From NCBI RefSeq assembly GCF_004135975.1, contig NZ_CP026538.1, forward strand, positions 1 through 64,000: a stretch of DNA of 64,000 bases, in the 5' to 3' direction. Position 1 is the stretch's first letter; each line of letters begins with the position of its first letter. The position numbers were made by a program, and so were the translations under genes. Positions 41,051-54,722 of the stretch are shown in pieces. This DNA comes from Solidesulfovibrio carbinolicus. Its GTDB lineage: Bacteria > Desulfobacterota > Desulfovibrionia > Desulfovibrionales > Desulfovibrionaceae. The notes beneath the pieces were generated by a model. The model was given only the letters and a program-made list of their open reading frames with translations, had not been told where the DNA came from and did no database searches.

Positions 41051-42024
41051 AACGCCTCGTCGCCGTAGCCATCCTGGCCGGCGCGCTCATCCTGACCGCC
41101 GCCCCGGCGGTCTACGCCCAGGCCCTCAAGGAACGCTCCCTGTCCGATCCCGCTCCCAACACCCAGACCGCCCCGCCGCCGGCTCCGACCCAGCAAGGCG
41201 CGCCAGCCAGCCAGACGCCGCCCGCGCCGACCAGCGTCGGCGTCCAGCCCGCCCAGCCGCAGCAAAGTGCGCCGCAATACCAGCCGCAAACCGCCCAACC
41301 CGCGCCGGGCCAGCCGGGCGCGCCGCAGTACGCGCCCCAGCAGCCTTATCAGGCGGGCCAACCGTATCCGTCGGGCCAGCCTTACCAGCCGGCCCCGGCC
41401 GCCGCGCCCGGTTACCAGGGCGCGCCCCAGGGCCAATACGCGCCGCCGCCCGCCTCGGGCGAACCGGCTGGCGGCACCCTGATCAACGGCCAGCCCATCG
41501 GCACGGTGGCCCCGCCGCCGCCGCCGCCCCCGGCCAAGCCCGGTCCCTACAACCGCGACGAGGTCAACCGCGAGGTCATGGGCTTTTTCGAAGGCGGCTC
41601 GCGCGGACTGGCCGAACTGGTGGCCCGGGCCTTTAAAGACCTCGGCCAGCCCGTGGGCTTCATCAAGGGCAACGAAGGCGGCGGCGCGCTGGTGGTTGGC
41701 TTCCGTTACGGCGTGGGCACGCTCTACCTCAAAGGCCAGCCGCCCGTGCCGGTCTACTGGCAAAGCCCGTCGGTGGGCCTTGACCTGGGCGTCAACGCCG
41801 GCAAGGTGTTCACCCTGGTCTACGGCATGAACCGGCCGGACCAGATCTTCCAGCGCTTCCCGGGCGTGGACGGCAGCGCCTACGTGCTGGGCGGCTTCGG
41901 CATGAACTACCAGCGCGTCGGCGACATCACCCTGGCCCCCATCCGCGTGGGCGTAGGCCTGCGCCTGGGGGCCAACGTCGGCTACCAGAGCTACACGCGG
42001 GAACAGACGATCAATCCCTTTTAA
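41047..42024 (+). CDS. DUF1134 / EipA-like periplasmic protein
   Basis: 325 residues. A signal peptide (about 1-24, cleaved near AVYAQA) is followed by a Pro/Gln/Tyr-rich linker to about 170. The folded domain from YNRDEVNREVMGFFEGGSRGLAELV has RYGVGTLYLKG, VYWQSPSVGLDLG and APIRVGVGLRLGANVGYQ. These match my memory of DUF1134, whose Brucella member EipA supports envelope integrity. The family is best known in alphaproteobacteria, so its presence here is notable. A strong terminator follows. Confidence 0.82.
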   Translation: MKRLVAVAILAGALILTAAPAVYAQALKERSLSDPAPNTQTAPPPAPTQQGAPASQTPPAPTSVGVQPAQPQQSAPQYQPQTAQPAPGQPGAPQYAPQQPYQAGQPYPSGQPYQPAPAAAPGYQGAPQGQYAPPPASGEPAGGTLINGQPIGTVAPPPPPPPAKPGPYNRDEVNREVMGFFEGGSRGLAELVARAFKDLGQPVGFIKGNEGGGALVVGFRYGVGTLYLKGQPPVPVYWQSPSVGLDLGVNAGKVFTLVYGMNRPDQIFQRFPGVDGSAYVLGGFGMNYQRVGDITLAPIRVGVGLRLGANVGYQSYTREQTINPF

Positions 42025-42029
42025 AGCGT

Positions 42030-42075
42030 GCGGGGGAGGAACCCCCTTTTTGAAAAAAGGGGGTTCCTCCCCCGC
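42030..42075. terminator. Very long perfect hairpin, terminator-like
   Basis: Perfect 22-bp arms with a two-base loop; GCGGGGGAGGAACCCCC forms most of the left arm, with a T/A core at the tip. It starts six bases after the DUF1134 stop. The core is AT, not the end, so it may also be a repeat-derived element. Confidence 0.7.
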
Positions 42076-42349
42076 GCCCCCTGCTTCCCCAGAAACTTTC
42101 CATAGGGGCTGCGACGCAAGACGGCGGTTGTCCTCTCGGACAGCCGCCACAAAGGCCGCAGTGGCGATGAGGAACAGAAGCGCGGATAATCCATACGGGC
42201 GCCGCCAAAAGAGCTGACGCCGGATATCCGTTTGCATCCACCATTTTTTTCCTAACCGTTCACTCTTGACTTCGGGGCGGGGCCATATAGGCGGCTGGGG
42301 GCCTCAGGCCCCCAGCCGCCGGCATCTTTCGCCTTTTCTCTTCTTATCT
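42076..42349. other. Intergenic region between DUF1134 gene and cheC
   Basis: About 325 bases lie between the convergent genes. Besides the long hairpin at the left end and the palindromic repeat near 42.3 kb, it holds nondescript sequence with no supported gene. Confidence 0.4.
42290..42330. repeat. GC-rich palindromic intergenic repeat (type a)
   Basis: A 31-base perfect palindrome: GGCGGCTGGGGGCCT, one base, AGGCCCCCAGCCGCC, followed by GGCATCTTT as in the copy near 56.8 kb. It lies at the convergent 3' ends. Confidence 0.85.
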
Positions 42350-42940
42350 CTACCCTGCCGCGAGGGCGTCGATGGCGCTAAGGAGGGAGTCGAAGGAGGA
42401 CAGGCTGAAGATGATGAGCACCTCGCCGTCGATGAGATGGTCTTTCATGCTGAACTGGGTGCTGGCCACCAGCACCATGCCCTGGCTTTGGCCGATGATG
42501 GAGCCGATGTCGGCTTCGAGGTAGTCGGGCGGGGAATAGCGCAGGGGTTCGCGCAGGATGTTGGCGATGGAGCCCATGACGCCATTGAGGACAATGTTGC
42601 CGACCTCTTGCAGGGTGCCGGTGCGCATGGCCGCGACTTCGGCCGGCATGTTCCCGTTGCCCAGGATGACGGACACGAGCTTGTCGGCCGAGGCGGGGGG
42701 GAAGATGAGCGCGCTTAAGCCCGCGAATTCGCCGGTGAAGCTGAGTTGTACCGCCGAAAAAACGGAATTGGGCCGCGTGGCGTAGAGGGCGGCCAGTTGG
42801 GCCGGGGTCAGCACCCGCAGCACCGGCACCTGGAGCTGGATGTGGGTGTTGACCATCTGGTTGAGCATGCCGGCGGCCCGGCCCACCCCGATGTTGATGA
42901 GCTCCTGCATGATGTCGAGCTGGAGCGAGCTAAGCGACAT
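42350..42940 (-). CDS. cheC: CheC-family chemotaxis phosphatase
   Basis: 196 residues with both CheC active-site helices, MQELINIGVGRAAGML near the N-terminus and LQEVGNIVLNGVMG in the second half, each with the ExxN pattern that strips phosphate from CheY-like regulators. ATG 42940 gives MSLSSLQLDIMQEL. A longer open frame is a Pro/Arg-rich shadow. The response regulator gene lies 103 bases upstream and is the obvious substrate. Confidence 0.9.
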   Translation of the reverse strand: MSLSSLQLDIMQELINIGVGRAAGMLNQMVNTHIQLQVPVLRVLTPAQLAALYATRPNSVFSAVQLSFTGEFAGLSALIFPPASADKLVSVILGNGNMPAEVAAMRTGTLQEVGNIVLNGVMGSIANILREPLRYSPPDYLEADIGSIIGQSQGMVLVASTQFSMKDHLIDGEVLIIFSLSSFDSLLSAIDALAAG

Positions 42941-43043
42941 GTCGATGCCCCCATCGTGAATTCGCGACCCGCGGCCAGGCCCTTGACGGGCGGCCGGCGG
43001 CAGGGTTGCGAAAGAGCCGTTGGGCCAAGCGTCCCGACATGGG

Positions 43044-43412
43044 CTAGCAGCCGCACTCCGCGAGCAGGTCGGCCAGTATCCGGCGCAACACGTCGTGGTC
43101 CACGGGTTTGTTGAGGAAGGCCCTGGCTCCGAGTTCCAGACAGCGCGCCTTGGTGGTTTCCTGGATGTCGGCCGTGACCACGCAGACGCGTATTTCCGCC
43201 GCCTCGGCGGCCAGGGCCTCCAGAACGGCCACGCCGCCGGGATCGGGCATGTTGAGGTCAAGCAGCAGCACGTCGGGGTGGTGCTCGCGCAAAAGGCGCA
43301 GGCATTCGGCCCCGTCCTTGGCCTCGATGACTTCATAACCGGCTTCCTTGGCGGTCTTGGCGGACTGGAAACGCTGAAACATGGAGTCGTCGGCGACGAT
43401 GAGCATGGGCAT
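43044..43412 (-). CDS. Single-domain response regulator (CheY-like)
   Basis: 122-residue receiver domain: acidic pocket VADDS, phospho-acceptor in LLLDLNMPDPGG, Thr in CVVTADI and Lys in LNKPVD. There is no output domain. ATG 43412 (MPMLIVADD) is preferred to a start 19 codons upstream. It lies between a hybrid kinase with an Hpt domain and a CheC phosphatase, so a phosphorylation and dephosphorylation cycle is likely. Confidence 0.9.
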   Translation of the reverse strand: MPMLIVADDSMFQRFQSAKTAKEAGYEVIEAKDGAECLRLLREHHPDVLLLDLNMPDPGGVAVLEALAAEAAEIRVCVVTADIQETTKARCLELGARAFLNKPVDHDVLRRILADLLAECGC

Positions 43413-43484
43413 GGCGGTGTTTCCTACGACAGGCTGATCTGGAGTGTCTTGCGTCTGTGGTGTTGGCAAAAGCCGGCCTTGGCG

Positions 43485-47084
<3,600 letters not shown>

Positions 47085-47104
47085 GAACGACCCCAACAAG
47101 CGTC

Positions 47105-47146
47105 AATGCTGTTGGAATAATAAAAACACGTAACAGCATTACGTGT
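47105..47146. promoter_or_regulatory. Nested inverted repeats between kinase and tupA
   Basis: Two interlocked perfect dyads: AATGCTGTT (47105-47113) with AACAGCATT (47132-47140), and ACACGTAA (47126-47133) with TTACGTGT (47139-47146). They lie 21 to 62 bases ahead of the kinase start and about 130 ahead of tupA. A regulator binding here could control both. Confidence 0.6.
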
Positions 47147-47215
47147 AAAGACCTTGAACCGGCCCTTTTTAACGCATGTCACAAATAACACATCTCCATA
47201 AAATCACAGATGATC

Positions 47216-47244
47216 TTGACTCTTTGCCAACATAGGGGAATAGC
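47216..47244 (+). promoter_or_regulatory. Candidate sigma-70 promoter for tupA
   Basis: TTGACT, a 17-base spacer and AATAGC, 32 bases ahead of the start codon. The -35 is good and the -10 poor, so this is tentative. Confidence 0.3.
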
Positions 47245-47275
47245 ATCATGCCCCAAAAGCACAGGAGAGTGACCC

Positions 47276-48121
47276 ATGCGCGCCATCATCCCCGTTTTCC
47301 TGGCCCTGTTCCTGGCCGCCGGCCCGGCCCTGGCCGGCCCCACCGTCGAGGAAAGCTACGGCCCCGGCCCCAAGCCCTTTTCCCTGGCCACCGGCAGCCC
47401 CGGCGAACTGGGCCTTTTAAAGCTGCTCGGCGAAGCCTACTGCGCCCAGGCCGGCTGCCGCCTGGACTGGATCAAGGCGGGGTCGGGCCAGTCCCTGGAC
47501 ATGCTGCAAAAAGGGGAAGTGGACATGATCATGGTCCATGCCCCGGCGGCCGAGAAAAAAGCCCTGGCCGAGGGCTGGGCCGGCTGCTCGACGCTCATTG
47601 GCTCCAACGAATTCTTCATCGTCGGCCCGGCCGCCGACCCGGCCGGCATCACCAAGGCGACCACGGCCGCCGACGCCTACCGCAAGATCGCCCAGGCCCA
47701 GGCCAAGTTCTTCTCGCGCGGCGACAATTCCGGCACCCATAAAAAGGAAACCGACACCTGGAAGGACGCCGGCGTCACCCCCTCGGGCGACTGGTACGTC
47801 GTGACCAAGGCCTTCATGACCGCCACCCTCAAGCGGGCCAATGACGAGGCCGGCTACTTCATGACCGACAGCAGCACCTGGGTGGCCGAGAAGAAGAACA
47901 CTCCCAAGCTGCAAATCCTGTTTTCCGGCGACAAGAAGCTCGTCAACACCTACCACGCCCTGTGTCGTCAGACCGACGGCAAGCCGGCTTCGGAGCTGGC
48001 CGCCGGCTTCATCGCCTTCGTGGCCTCCCAAAAGGGCCAGGACATCATCCGGACCTTCGGCAAGGACGCCCACGGCGAAGCGCTCTACAACGACGCGGCC
48101 TACGCCAAGAAGTACGAATAG
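47276..48121 (+). CDS. tupA: Tungstate-binding periplasmic protein, TupA-like
   Basis: 281 residues with a signal peptide (about 1-20, ALAGP). The SRGDNSGTHKKE block at 147-158 is the oxyanion-binding signature of the TupA tungstate family, and TLKRANDEAGYFMTDSSTW also fits. Tungstate feeds formate dehydrogenases and aldehyde oxidoreductases in such bacteria. No tupB permease or tupC ATPase is adjacent, so partners must lie elsewhere, or this is a sensor or orphan binding protein. AGGAG precedes ATG. Confidence 0.85.
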   Translation: MRAIIPVFLALFLAAGPALAGPTVEESYGPGPKPFSLATGSPGELGLLKLLGEAYCAQAGCRLDWIKAGSGQSLDMLQKGEVDMIMVHAPAAEKKALAEGWAGCSTLIGSNEFFIVGPAADPAGITKATTAADAYRKIAQAQAKFFSRGDNSGTHKKETDTWKDAGVTPSGDWYVVTKAFMTATLKRANDEAGYFMTDSSTWVAEKKNTPKLQILFSGDKKLVNTYHALCRQTDGKPASELAAGFIAFVASQKGQDIIRTFGKDAHGEALYNDAAYAKKYE

Positions 48122-48330
48122 CGAACATTGAGGGCGGCCGGGGCTTGCGCCGCCGGCCGCTCCCCCGCCCTGGCCGCCAGGCGCAAACGCTTGCTGCATT
48201 CTCTCGCCATCGCCCCCTTTACCCCCTTCTTCCATCTGGTGATGGGATGGCCCCGCCCCTTTTAAAGGGGTAAGGATGAAGTATCGCGCAACATCCAACC
48301 GGAGGCTCTTCCTCTTTATCTCTCTTCCCG

Positions 48331-49734
48331 CTACCCCTGCACAAAACGCGGCTGCATCATGTTTTCGGGCAGCAGCAGTTCGTCGAGCTGTTCCCGGGTG
48401 AGCACGCCCTTGCGCAGCACCAGGTCGTAGACGGATTCGCCGGTTTCCATGGCTTCCTTGGCCAGGGCGGCGCTCATCTCGTAGCCGATGACCGGATTAA
48501 GGGCCGTGACCAGCCCGATGCTGCGGGCAACCAAGCTGCGGCAATGCTCGCGGTTGGCCGTGATGCCGTCCACGCAGCGGTCGCGCAGCACCCGGCAGGT
48601 CCGGGACAGGCGGGCGATGCCGGTGAACAGGCAGTGGGCGATGATAGGTTCCATGACGTTGAGTTCGAGCTGGCCGCTCTCGGCGGCCATGGTGATGGTG
48701 ACGTCCTTGCCGATGATGTCGAAGGCCACCTGGTTCATGACCTCGGGAATGACCGGATTGACCTTGCCGGGCATGATGGAGGAGCCGGGCTGCATGCGCG
48801 GCAGGTTGATCTCGCCAAGGCCGGTGCGGGGGCCCGACGACAGCAGGCGCAGGTCGTTGCAGATTTTCGAGAGCTTGACCGCGATGCGTTTGAGCACCCC
48901 CGAGAGCTGGACGTAGGCCCCGGTGTCCCAGGTGGCCTCGATGAGGTTGGGCGAGGTGACGAGATCCAGGCCGGTCAGTTCGCGCAGGGCCTCGGTGGCC
49001 AGCCGGCTATAGCCGGGGCGGGAGTTGATGCCGGTGCCGATGGCCGTGGCCCCGAGGTTGATTTCGAGCAAAAGCGACCGGGCTTCCTGGAGCCGGCAGA
49101 CGTCCTCGCCGATGGTGGTGGCGTAGGCGGAAAATTCCTGCCCCAGGGTCATGGGCACGGCGTCCTGGAGCTGGGTGCGGCCCATCTTGATGACGTCGGC
49201 AAATTCCTCGCCCTTGGCCGCGAAACCGGCGAGCAAGTATTCCAGGGCCTCGCCCAGTCCGCCCAGGGTCTGGTGCAGGGCCAGGCGGAAAGCGGTGGGG
49301 TAGACGTCGTTGGTGGACTGGGAGCAGTTGACGTGGTTGTTGGGGTGGCAGTGGGCGTAGTCGCCCTTGGGATGGCCCAGGAGTTCCAGGGCGCGGTTGG
49401 CGATGACCTCGTTGGCGTTCATGTTGGTGGAGGTGCCGGCCCCGCCCTGGATGCAGTCCACCGGGAACTGGTCGAGGAAGCGGCCGGCGATGAGGTCGTC
49501 GCAGGCTTGGCAGATGGCCTGGCCGATGGGGGCGGGGATGGCCCCGAGCTCCATGTTGGCCAGGGCGGCGGCCTTTTTGACGTAGCCCAGGGTGGCGATG
49601 AGTTCCGGGCAGCTGGAGATGGGCTGGCCGCTTATGGGGAAGTTGTCCACGGCGCGCAGGGTCTGGATGCCGTAGTAGACGTCGTTGGCAATGGTCATCT
49701 CGCCCAAAAAATCATGCTCGATCCGTACCGGCAT
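48331..49734 (-). CDS. aspA: Aspartate ammonia-lyase
   Basis: Reversibly splits aspartate into fumarate and ammonia. The 467-residue length and the fumarase/aspartase signature GSSIMPGKVNP (about 315-325) identify the superfamily. GGAGTSTNMNANEVIANRA and the C-terminal QPRFVQG tail favour aspartase over fumarase C. The neighbouring sigma-54 activator and IscU-like genes are not obviously tied to aspartate metabolism. Confidence 0.92.
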   Translation of the reverse strand: MPVRIEHDFLGEMTIANDVYYGIQTLRAVDNFPISGQPISSCPELIATLGYVKKAAALANMELGAIPAPIGQAICQACDDLIAGRFLDQFPVDCIQGGAGTSTNMNANEVIANRALELLGHPKGDYAHCHPNNHVNCSQSTNDVYPTAFRLALHQTLGGLGEALEYLLAGFAAKGEEFADVIKMGRTQLQDAVPMTLGQEFSAYATTIGEDVCRLQEARSLLLEINLGATAIGTGINSRPGYSRLATEALRELTGLDLVTSPNLIEATWDTGAYVQLSGVLKRIAVKLSKICNDLRLLSSGPRTGLGEINLPRMQPGSSIMPGKVNPVIPEVMNQVAFDIIGKDVTITMAAESGQLELNVMEPIIAHCLFTGIARLSRTCRVLRDRCVDGITANREHCRSLVARSIGLVTALNPVIGYEMSAALAKEAMETGESVYDLVLRKGVLTREQLDELLLPENMMQPRFVQG

Positions 49735-49812
49735 TCCTTTCTCCTTGCCGCTGCGCGGCGATCCATCCTGGCATCACGCCCTTATACATGCTTCCCGCGC
49801 GGCGCGACACAA

Positions 49813-49865
49813 GTCGGGGGTCCGGGGGCGTGCCGCCCCCGGCGGGGCTCGGGGCGGAGCCCCGA
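49813..49865. repeat. GC-rich palindromic intergenic repeat (type b)
   Basis: TCGGGGGTCCGGGGGCGTGCCGCCCCCGG, then GGGGCTCGGGGCGGAGCCCC: the two hairpins of the copy near 29.6 kb, in the opposite orientation. It is located between the aspartase start and the sigma-54 activator stop. Confidence 0.75.
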
Positions 49866-49894
49866 ATATGGCGCGCCTTTATTCCGTTATACGC

Positions 49895-51382
<1,488 letters not shown>

Positions 51383-51437
51383 TTTTCTCAAGCGTGGCCA
51401 GTCTGCCTGGTGCAATAGCGCAACTCGTGGCGTTTTC

Positions 51438-51449
51438 GCAACATGTTGC
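51438..51449. promoter_or_regulatory. Candidate enhancer site for the sigma-54 activator
   Basis: GCAACATGTTGC is a perfect 12-bp palindrome. A related half-copy, GCAACATGGCAT, starts at 51517. Both lie 60-160 bases ahead of the sigma-54 promoter, the usual distance for an upstream activating sequence. Confidence 0.5.
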
Positions 51450-51546
51450 AAATTTGCCAAGCCACTGTTTTTTCAGGTTTTGCTCATTTTCAGTCTAGAA
51501 TAGTCGATGCTTTTTTGCAACATGGCATGGCTTTTTCGCGAATTCA

Positions 51547-51558
51547 TCAGACGTCTGA
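51547..51558. promoter_or_regulatory. Perfect 12-bp palindrome upstream of sigma-54 promoter
   Basis: TCAGACGTCTGA, 36 bases before the -24 element. Its sequence differs from the GCAACATGTTGC site, so a second regulator may bind here. Confidence 0.4.
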
Positions 51559-51593
51559 AAAAAATATGTAATAAATTTAGCATGTTAAATAAA

Positions 51594-51609
51594 TGGCACG
51601 CCCGTTGCT
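51594..51609 (+). promoter_or_regulatory. Sigma-54 (-24/-12) promoter
   Basis: TGGCACG-CCCG-TTGCT, an essentially ideal RpoN site with GG and GC ten bases apart. It reads toward the IscU-like gene 67 bases downstream. Confidence 0.9.
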
Positions 51610-51675
51610 TATAGAGAAGCAACAACGCGTGAGCAGCCGCAAACACCCTGCGAAGTTTTTATAAAGGAGACCGCC

Positions 51676-52035
51676 ATGAACGCCGAAGCCACCACCAAGA
51701 CCCGCCTGACCGTGAAGCCCCTGGACAACTACACCATCGAAGGCACCAGCGAATGTTCCGCCTGCGGACGTGCCGTGAAGATGCAGCTTCTTATCGAGAA
51801 CGACATCATCGTCGACGCCGGCGGTACGGTCGAGAGCTGCGGTTACAGCCGCGAGTGCATGGCCGCCCTGTGCGCCACCGTCAAGGGCATGAGCGTTCTG
51901 GACGCCCAGACCGTGTCCAGCGAAGATTTCCAGCCGCTGATGACCCGGGTCATCGAAAAGCTCGGCTGCGACAACTGGTGTGTGGCGGCGTTGCGCATCG
52001 CCCTGCGCAACTATCGCCTCAGGGAAGCGGCTTAG
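51676..52035 (+). CDS. IscU/NifU-N-like Fe-S scaffold homologue
   Basis: 119 residues that align by eye with the IscU fold. CSACGRAVKMQLLIENDIIVDA corresponds to the CGDVMKLQIKV strand, VESCGYSRECMAAL to the GCGSAIASSS turn, and LGCDNWCVAALRIALRNY to the HCSxLAExAI helix. The three ligand cysteines (30, 55, 102) are kept, but the Asp next to the first is Arg32 and the His before the last is Trp101. Extra cysteines occur at 27, 61, 66 and 98. It could be a specialised cluster scaffold or sensor. Sigma-54 promoter, AAAGGAG ribosome site and downstream terminator make it a stand-alone unit. Confidence 0.72.
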   Translation: MNAEATTKTRLTVKPLDNYTIEGTSECSACGRAVKMQLLIENDIIVDAGGTVESCGYSRECMAALCATVKGMSVLDAQTVSSEDFQPLMTRVIEKLGCDNWCVAALRIALRNYRLREAA

Positions 52036-52088
52036 GCACCCCGCTCCCCAGCATCGGACACAACCCGTCCCACGCGGGCGTCCGGACA

Positions 52089-52129
52089 GGCCGGGAACCG
52101 ACCGCCGCTATCGGTTCCCGGCCTTTTTT
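52089..52129 (+). terminator. Intrinsic terminator after the IscU-like gene
   Basis: GGCCGGGAACCGA and TCGGTTCCCGGCC, nine-base loop, followed by six T. Confidence 0.9.
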
Positions 52130-52233
52130 GCGTCCTTTTCCCGGCTTTCGTCGTCGGGCTTTGACAGTCCCCCCCGGCTCCCGTAGGACTGAATCAGAGT
52201 CCCACCCAAACGCCGCCGTCAGGGGAGCACGCC

Positions 52234-54687
52234 ATGGCCAAGCCCGCCGCCCCGGATTTCCACCAGCTCGAATCCCTCGGAGAGGACATCAAGCGCTACG
52301 TCCTGTCCATCCTCGGCAACGACCTCTACCCGCCCGATCCTTTTCGCTACTACAGCGGCCTGGCCTACGCCATCCGCGAACGCCTTATCAGGATGTGGCT
52401 GGCCACCCAGGCCTCGTATTACGATTCCATGTCCAAGCGGGTCTACTACCTGTCCATGGAGTTTTTGCCCGGCCGGTTCCTCATGAACTACATCACCAAC
52501 ATGGGCATGGAGGACGGTTGCCGCCAGGCCGCCGCCGACCTGGGCTTCAGCCTGGACGACCTGGCCGAGGAGGAGCGCGACGCCGGCCTGGGCAACGGGG
52601 GCCTGGGGCGTCTGGCCTCCTGCTACATGGACTCCATGGCCACCCAGCGCATCCCGGGCTACGGCTACGGCATCCTCTACGACTACGGCCTGTTTCATCA
52701 GCGCATTGTGAACGGCTGGCAGGAGGAGGAGGCCGACAACTGGCGTCGCCACGGCAGTCCCTGGGTCATCGACCGGGTGGAGCATCTCTATGAGGTGAAA
52801 TTCTACGGCCGCAGCGAAGCCTACACCGACCCCCAAGGCGTCCTGCGGTACCGCTGGGCCGAGGCCGACACGGTCATGGCCATGCCCTGCGACATCCTTA
52901 TCCCCGGCCACGGCGGCAAACACGTCACCAACATGCGGCTGTGGGCCGCCGCCTCGTCCACCGGCTTTTCGCTTCGCGACTTCAACCAGGGCGATTTCCT
53001 GGGGGCCATGCAGTCGAAAATCCATTCGGAAAACATTTCCAAGGTGCTCTACCCCAACGACGAACCCATCCAGGGCAAGGAACTGCGCCTGCGCCAGCAG
53101 TATTTCCTGGTGGCCGCAACCCTTCGCGACATCATCCGCCGCCACAAGAAATCCGGCCCGGGCTTTGACGAGTTCCCGGACCAGGTGGCCATCCAGCTCA
53201 ACGACACCCACCCGACCATCGCCGTGGCCGAGCTCATGCGCATCCTCGTGGACGAGGAATTTCTCGGCTGGGACGAGGCCTGGGCCATCTGCCGCCGTAC
53301 CTTTGCCTACACCAACCACACCGTGCTGCCCGAGGCCCTGGAGACCTGGCCGGCCGATCTGCTGGGCCGGGTGCTGCCGCGCCATCTGGAAATCATCGCC
53401 GAGATCGACCGGCGCTTCCTGCTGGAGGTGGCCGCCGCCCATCCCGGCGACCAGGGCCGGCAAAACCGGCTGGCCATCATCGACCCGGCCAGCCGCCGGG
53501 TGCGCATGGCCCATCTGGCCATTGTCGGCAGCCACAAGGTCAACGGCGTGGCCAGGCTCCACTCCGACATCCTGCGCGAAAAGGTTTTTCCGGAGTTCGA
53601 CGCCCTGTACCCGGGCAAGTTCACCAACGTCACCAACGGCATCACGCCCAGGCGCTGGCTGCTCCAGGCCAACCCGGCCCTGTCGCGGCTTATCACCGCG
53701 CGCATCGGCCCGGACTGGACCACCGATCTCGACCGGCTGGCCGAACTCCTGCCCCTGGCCGAGGACCCGGATTTCCGCAAGGACTGGCGGGCGGCCAAGC
53801 GGGAGAACAAGAAGCGCCTGGCTCGCTACGTGCTGCGCAAATCCGGCATGGGCATCAACCCGGACACGCTGTTTGACGTCCAGGTCAAGCGCATGCACGA
53901 ATACAAGCGCCAATTTTTAAACGTCCTGCACGTGGTGACGCTCTACAACCGCCTGCGCCGCGATCCCCATCTAGCCGTGCCGCCGCGCACGGTGCTCATC
54001 GGCGGCAAGGCCGCGCCGGGCTATTTCATGGCCAAGCGCATCATTCGGCTCATCACCGCCGTGGCCGAGACCGTAAACGCCGACGACGCCGTGCGAAGCC
54101 GGCTGCGGGTGGTGTTTTTGCCCAACTACTGCGTGTCCCAGGCGGAGAAGGTCATCCCGGCCGCCGAACTGTCCCAGCAGATCTCCACGGCCGGCATGGA
54201 AGCTTCGGGCACGGGCAACATGAAGTTCGCCCTAAACGGCGCGCTGACCATCGGGACCCTGGACGGGGCCAACATCGAGATCATGGAGGCCGTGGGGCGG
54301 GAGAACATCTTCATCTTTGGGCTCACAGCCAAGGAAGTGGAGGCCACCCGGGCCGCCGGCTACGACCCGGGCCGGCGCGTGGCCGCCGACGCCGAACTGG
54401 CCGAGGCCCTGGACATGATCGGCCGGGGCTATTTCACGCCGTCCGAGCCGGACCTGTTCGCGCCCATCCTCGACAACCTGCTGCGCCACGGCGACTACTA
54501 TCTGGTCACGGCCGACTACCGGGCCTGCCTGGAGGCCCAGGACGCGGTCAATGCCCTCTACCTCGACCCCGAGGCCTGGACCGCGGCCTCGATCCGCAAC
54601 ACGGCCAACATGGGCTTTTTCTCCAGCGACCGGGCGGTGCTGGAATACGCCAAGAACATCTGGAACATTGAGCCTTTGGGAGAGTAA
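52234..54687 (+). CDS. glgP: Glycogen/alpha-glucan phosphorylase
   Basis: PLP enzyme releasing glucose-1-phosphate from glycogen or maltodextrins. The 817-residue length is normal. Seen: RVYYLSMEFLPGR, GNGGLGRLASCYMDS, VAIQLNDTHPTIAV, the DVQVKRMHEYKRQ helix, and the PLP lysine Lys664 in EASGTGNMKFALNGA. No other glycogen genes adjoin. GGGGAG lies ahead of the ATG, preceded by 104 bases of leader after the terminator. Confidence 0.96.
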   Translation: MAKPAAPDFHQLESLGEDIKRYVLSILGNDLYPPDPFRYYSGLAYAIRERLIRMWLATQASYYDSMSKRVYYLSMEFLPGRFLMNYITNMGMEDGCRQAAADLGFSLDDLAEEERDAGLGNGGLGRLASCYMDSMATQRIPGYGYGILYDYGLFHQRIVNGWQEEEADNWRRHGSPWVIDRVEHLYEVKFYGRSEAYTDPQGVLRYRWAEADTVMAMPCDILIPGHGGKHVTNMRLWAAASSTGFSLRDFNQGDFLGAMQSKIHSENISKVLYPNDEPIQGKELRLRQQYFLVAATLRDIIRRHKKSGPGFDEFPDQVAIQLNDTHPTIAVAELMRILVDEEFLGWDEAWAICRRTFAYTNHTVLPEALETWPADLLGRVLPRHLEIIAEIDRRFLLEVAAAHPGDQGRQNRLAIIDPASRRVRMAHLAIVGSHKVNGVARLHSDILREKVFPEFDALYPGKFTNVTNGITPRRWLLQANPALSRLITARIGPDWTTDLDRLAELLPLAEDPDFRKDWRAAKRENKKRLARYVLRKSGMGINPDTLFDVQVKRMHEYKRQFLNVLHVVTLYNRLRRDPHLAVPPRTVLIGGKAAPGYFMAKRIIRLITAVAETVNADDAVRSRLRVVFLPNYCVSQAEKVIPAAELSQQISTAGMEASGTGNMKFALNGALTIGTLDGANIEIMEAVGRENIFIFGLTAKEVEATRAAGYDPGRRVAADAELAEALDMIGRGYFTPSEPDLFAPILDNLLRHGDYYLVTADYRACLEAQDAVNALYLDPEAWTAASIRNTANMGFFSSDRAVLEYAKNIWNIEPLGE

Positions 54688-54722
54688 CGGCCATTGGCCA
54701 GGCAGAGGCTGGGAGCCTGCGG

